Shown here piece by piece: positions 61,580-64,000 of a DNA stretch of 64,000 nt. The DNA lies in the NCBI GenBank assembly GCA_903813345.2, contig CAIIXF020000012.1:20157520-20221519 (forward strand). Reading direction: 5' to 3'. The stretch is from Owenia fusiformis (lineage: Eukaryota; Annelida; Polychaeta; Sabellida; Oweniidae). How positions within the stretch are numbered: the stretch's first letter is position 1; every line of letters begins with the position of its first letter. The position numbers and the translations under genes are program-made. The notes below the pieces were generated by a model. It did not search any database. It was not told the origin of the DNA and saw only the letters and a list, made by a program, of their open reading frames with translations.

Positions 61580-64000
61580 TATTGTTGGCTTTATAATGAT
61601 GGTAAAAGTGTTTTGCTTATAAACATCAATTTGATCAAGGAAGGGTGGATCATGTTTTCTTCTAAGTACTTCCGAATATTACCCAATATAATGTCAGGTT
61701 GACCTTAAAGCTAAACGGCAATATTTTAAAAATAAATATCTCTTGAAATTATCTTAGCACTTTAAAAATTAATGTTTAAAAAGTCTGAACTTAGTAAGAA
61801 AATGTGTCCTCTCTCTATCTTCATATGCTTTTGTATAAACTGTCCAAAATGTGTTGAAATGCACCATATAAACTGTTGAAGGATTCTAACAGGGCCAAGC
61901 CATGGTTAAAGCACCCTAATAGCCTGTGTTGATATTTTTTATCCTAAAGTAAACAGATCACCCGGAGTATGCATTTCAGTGGTTTTTATAGGCTCTCTAA
62001 TTAGTACTATCTGTCTAAACCTAATACTGGCTTTTATTTTCATTACATTTTACAGTATCTACTCTTGGAATTTATGTGTTTTGATACATTTACTCTTATT
62101 TTCTTGTAACAGATTAAGAAATATTGTCAATATCATCAACCATTATATTTCTCTTGAAAATTTAGGAACATTTTATTTTCAAATATCACACTATTTCTCT
62201 TTTGGAAATGACTTGAAATAAGTGTGTTTTAAGGCAAAAATATGAAAAATTACACCTCAAAATATCTTAGGTCCCAGTGTCAAAAAGGTATATACTGGAA
62301 CTGGCACTTATGTAGTATGTTTATTTGTTAGTAATTGTTAAGTGTTTTAGGTAAAACTTTGTCAATCTTAATTTTCTTGACAACAATTTAGGTTAGAGGT
62401 CCTACTTGACATGAGACCTTAACTTAAACATTTTTTATTATAGTTTTAGAGTTATTTATAGGAATGCATGGCATAATAAAACTGTCAAAAACATTTTTGA
62501 ACTGAACTTTGTATTTAGAATTATGGTCATGCATTGTTCCTTCAACTGCTTAGAACATAACCAAGAGATGTATTAGATTTGTTAAGTGATTGATTAATGT
62601 AAATACATGGAGGGGGTATTTTTAAATTGGGGCTACCCTGACATTTAGAAGCTAATGGTAAAATGCTATACTCTGAGGATGAAGGTTTTAAGACTGCATT
62701 GAGGTAACTTTTATTAAATTCCAATAAGAATTTAAATATGAAATGAATGCCAACTATGAATGGGTAGATGACATGCATCTTGTTCATTCAGAACTGATAA
62801 ATCTTACTTAAAGAATTGGTTCTAATGGACAGATTAATAGCTTTTGAAATATTTGTTTGTAAAATGATTATTTTATTAAAAAATTACTTCTTGTTGAAAG
62901 AGCGTCTTATAGAGACTTGAAGTGAAACTCTTCTCAAAGGGTGGGTTGGTTGAGTCAATTATTTTCTCAATGAGCTCAGCCTGAAAAAGTCAAGTGAAAG
63001 AACATGTTTGTTGTTAATTTGTTTACACATGTTTAATAAGAAGAAAACAGATGGTAAAACTTGTAGAACAAAAAAGCTATAAGCACAAAACCACAACCCG
63101 AAAGTCTCAGGTTTAGAAAAAATCCTAGAATAATATATGAACACCTACAAACAGTCACTAATACAGAAGAATTGTTGAAGGAAATGGTATTGTTTTCAAG
63201 TGAGATGTGATTGTTTTACAGCCCACTCACGAATCACACATGAATGACACATGAAGCCAATGTTGAAGGAAATTATGACCTGGATTTCCAGAGATTTGTC
63301 ATGTTTTCTGGTAATTGTCTTTAACATGTCAACCCACTCCATTTGTGGTTCTTGTGTGATTCACCAGAAATACAACAAAAATAGAAATCCATATACTACC
63401 CTTTTCTATGGTTAATTTTAAGAGATTCATTTACTAATTACACAGTGTATCTTTTATTGACTGAATGATTATGTCATATAAATCAGGGGCTTAGCCAGCT
63501 TTCAGTCAGGGCCGGGGGGGGGGGGGAGGTTCTGGGGGGTGCAATCACATTTAAGGGGGTGTTCAGTCAGGGGGGGGGGTGCATATACAAGCCAAAAATA
63601 AGATTTATTTTGAATTTTACAAAAATTGATGCAACTTCCTTCAAAATTGAGCTGTGTAAATGACATATCAGTCAGTACATTGTTAAATACAAACTTTCAA
63701 CTAAACTGACATGAACATTAAAATAGAAATATACCACCAGTGGCATGTCCCCCTTCCATGCAAAAGTTGTATATATTTTTAATATTAGGGCCTTATTATT
63801 ATTTTTTCATGTTCAGGTAGGTCTTATTTTGAACATATACCTTTAAGAAAAATGAGTTGTCAATCCCAAAAATGTGCCTAAACATTTTCACTCGTATCTT
63901 CTTCCATGTAGAGTCTCTCTCAGATTGAATTTAGTGGTTCTTTGATTTCATAACAATGACATATTGTGTATATAGTCTGCCATATTTTGCAGATATGACA
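61580..64000 (+). other. Kinesin intron 3, to the window edge
   Basis: AT-rich with no exon recognised. A G-rich fragment at about 63484-63590 (caggggcttagccagc... then long G runs) is a remnant of a MITE related in style to those at 28977 and 45251. An imperfect inverted pair around gaatcacacatgaa (63231) and gtgtgattcacc (63354) is also visible. Confidence 0.5.

Overview
This is AT-rich animal nuclear DNA, with long introns, GT/AG splice signals, a LINE fragment, many MITE-like elements, a minisatellite and higher-order tandem arrays. Nothing prokaryotic is seen. A marine invertebrate is likely. A cluster of taggccta-type motifs near 28.85-28.98 kb and the style of the MITEs remind me of echinoderms or hemichordates, but that is recollection and not proof.

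Only one protein-coding gene is well supported. It lies on the + strand and runs off the right edge. Three phase-compatible exons (30284-31281, 36887-36967, 59149-59227) encode a long disordered N-terminal region followed by the first beta strand and start of a kinesin motor domain, ending in ...INVVIRVRPQNAQEL... The best family guess is KIF12/Klp54D-like kinesin. A possible earlier coding exon (28708-28778) and a CpG-richer leader sit just upstream. The P-loop and all later motor exons lie beyond position 64000. Intron 2 is about 22 kb and is packed with repeats.

Layout: 1-3.0 kb has no gene. 3.0-4.3 kb is a decayed LINE 3' end carrying a 209-bp tandem duplication. 4.4-5.45 kb is a decayed Tc1/mariner-type element. 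6.7-16.8 kb is a tandem array of about 2.48-kb units (four copies plus a remnant) with an alternating A-B-A-B variant pattern. 17-28 kb is non-coding DNA with several short inverted-repeat elements. 28.5-31.3 kb is the 5' end of the kinesin gene. 33.76-35.94 kb is a C-rich repetitive element in intron 1. 37.18-43.14 kb is a 99-bp minisatellite (about 60 copies) starting about 215 bp after exon 2, containing a 1,980-bp block duplicated with one difference. 45.74-51.20 kb is a 5.46-kb foldback element made largely of gatatat-type repeats, with 46-bp inverted ends and a 10-bp candidate target duplication. 51.5-51.73 kb looks like a compact Pol II promoter (GC box, CCAAT boxes, full CRE, TATA). 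54.90-56.51 kb is a CACTA-type foldback element with a TGT target duplication. The rest is intron without recognisable genes.

The most interesting material is the architecture of intron 2: a reading-frame-preserving 99-bp satellite that repeats a splice-donor-like motif, two unusual foldback elements, and a candidate internal promoter lying 3' of exon 2 and 5' of the first mostly-motor exon.
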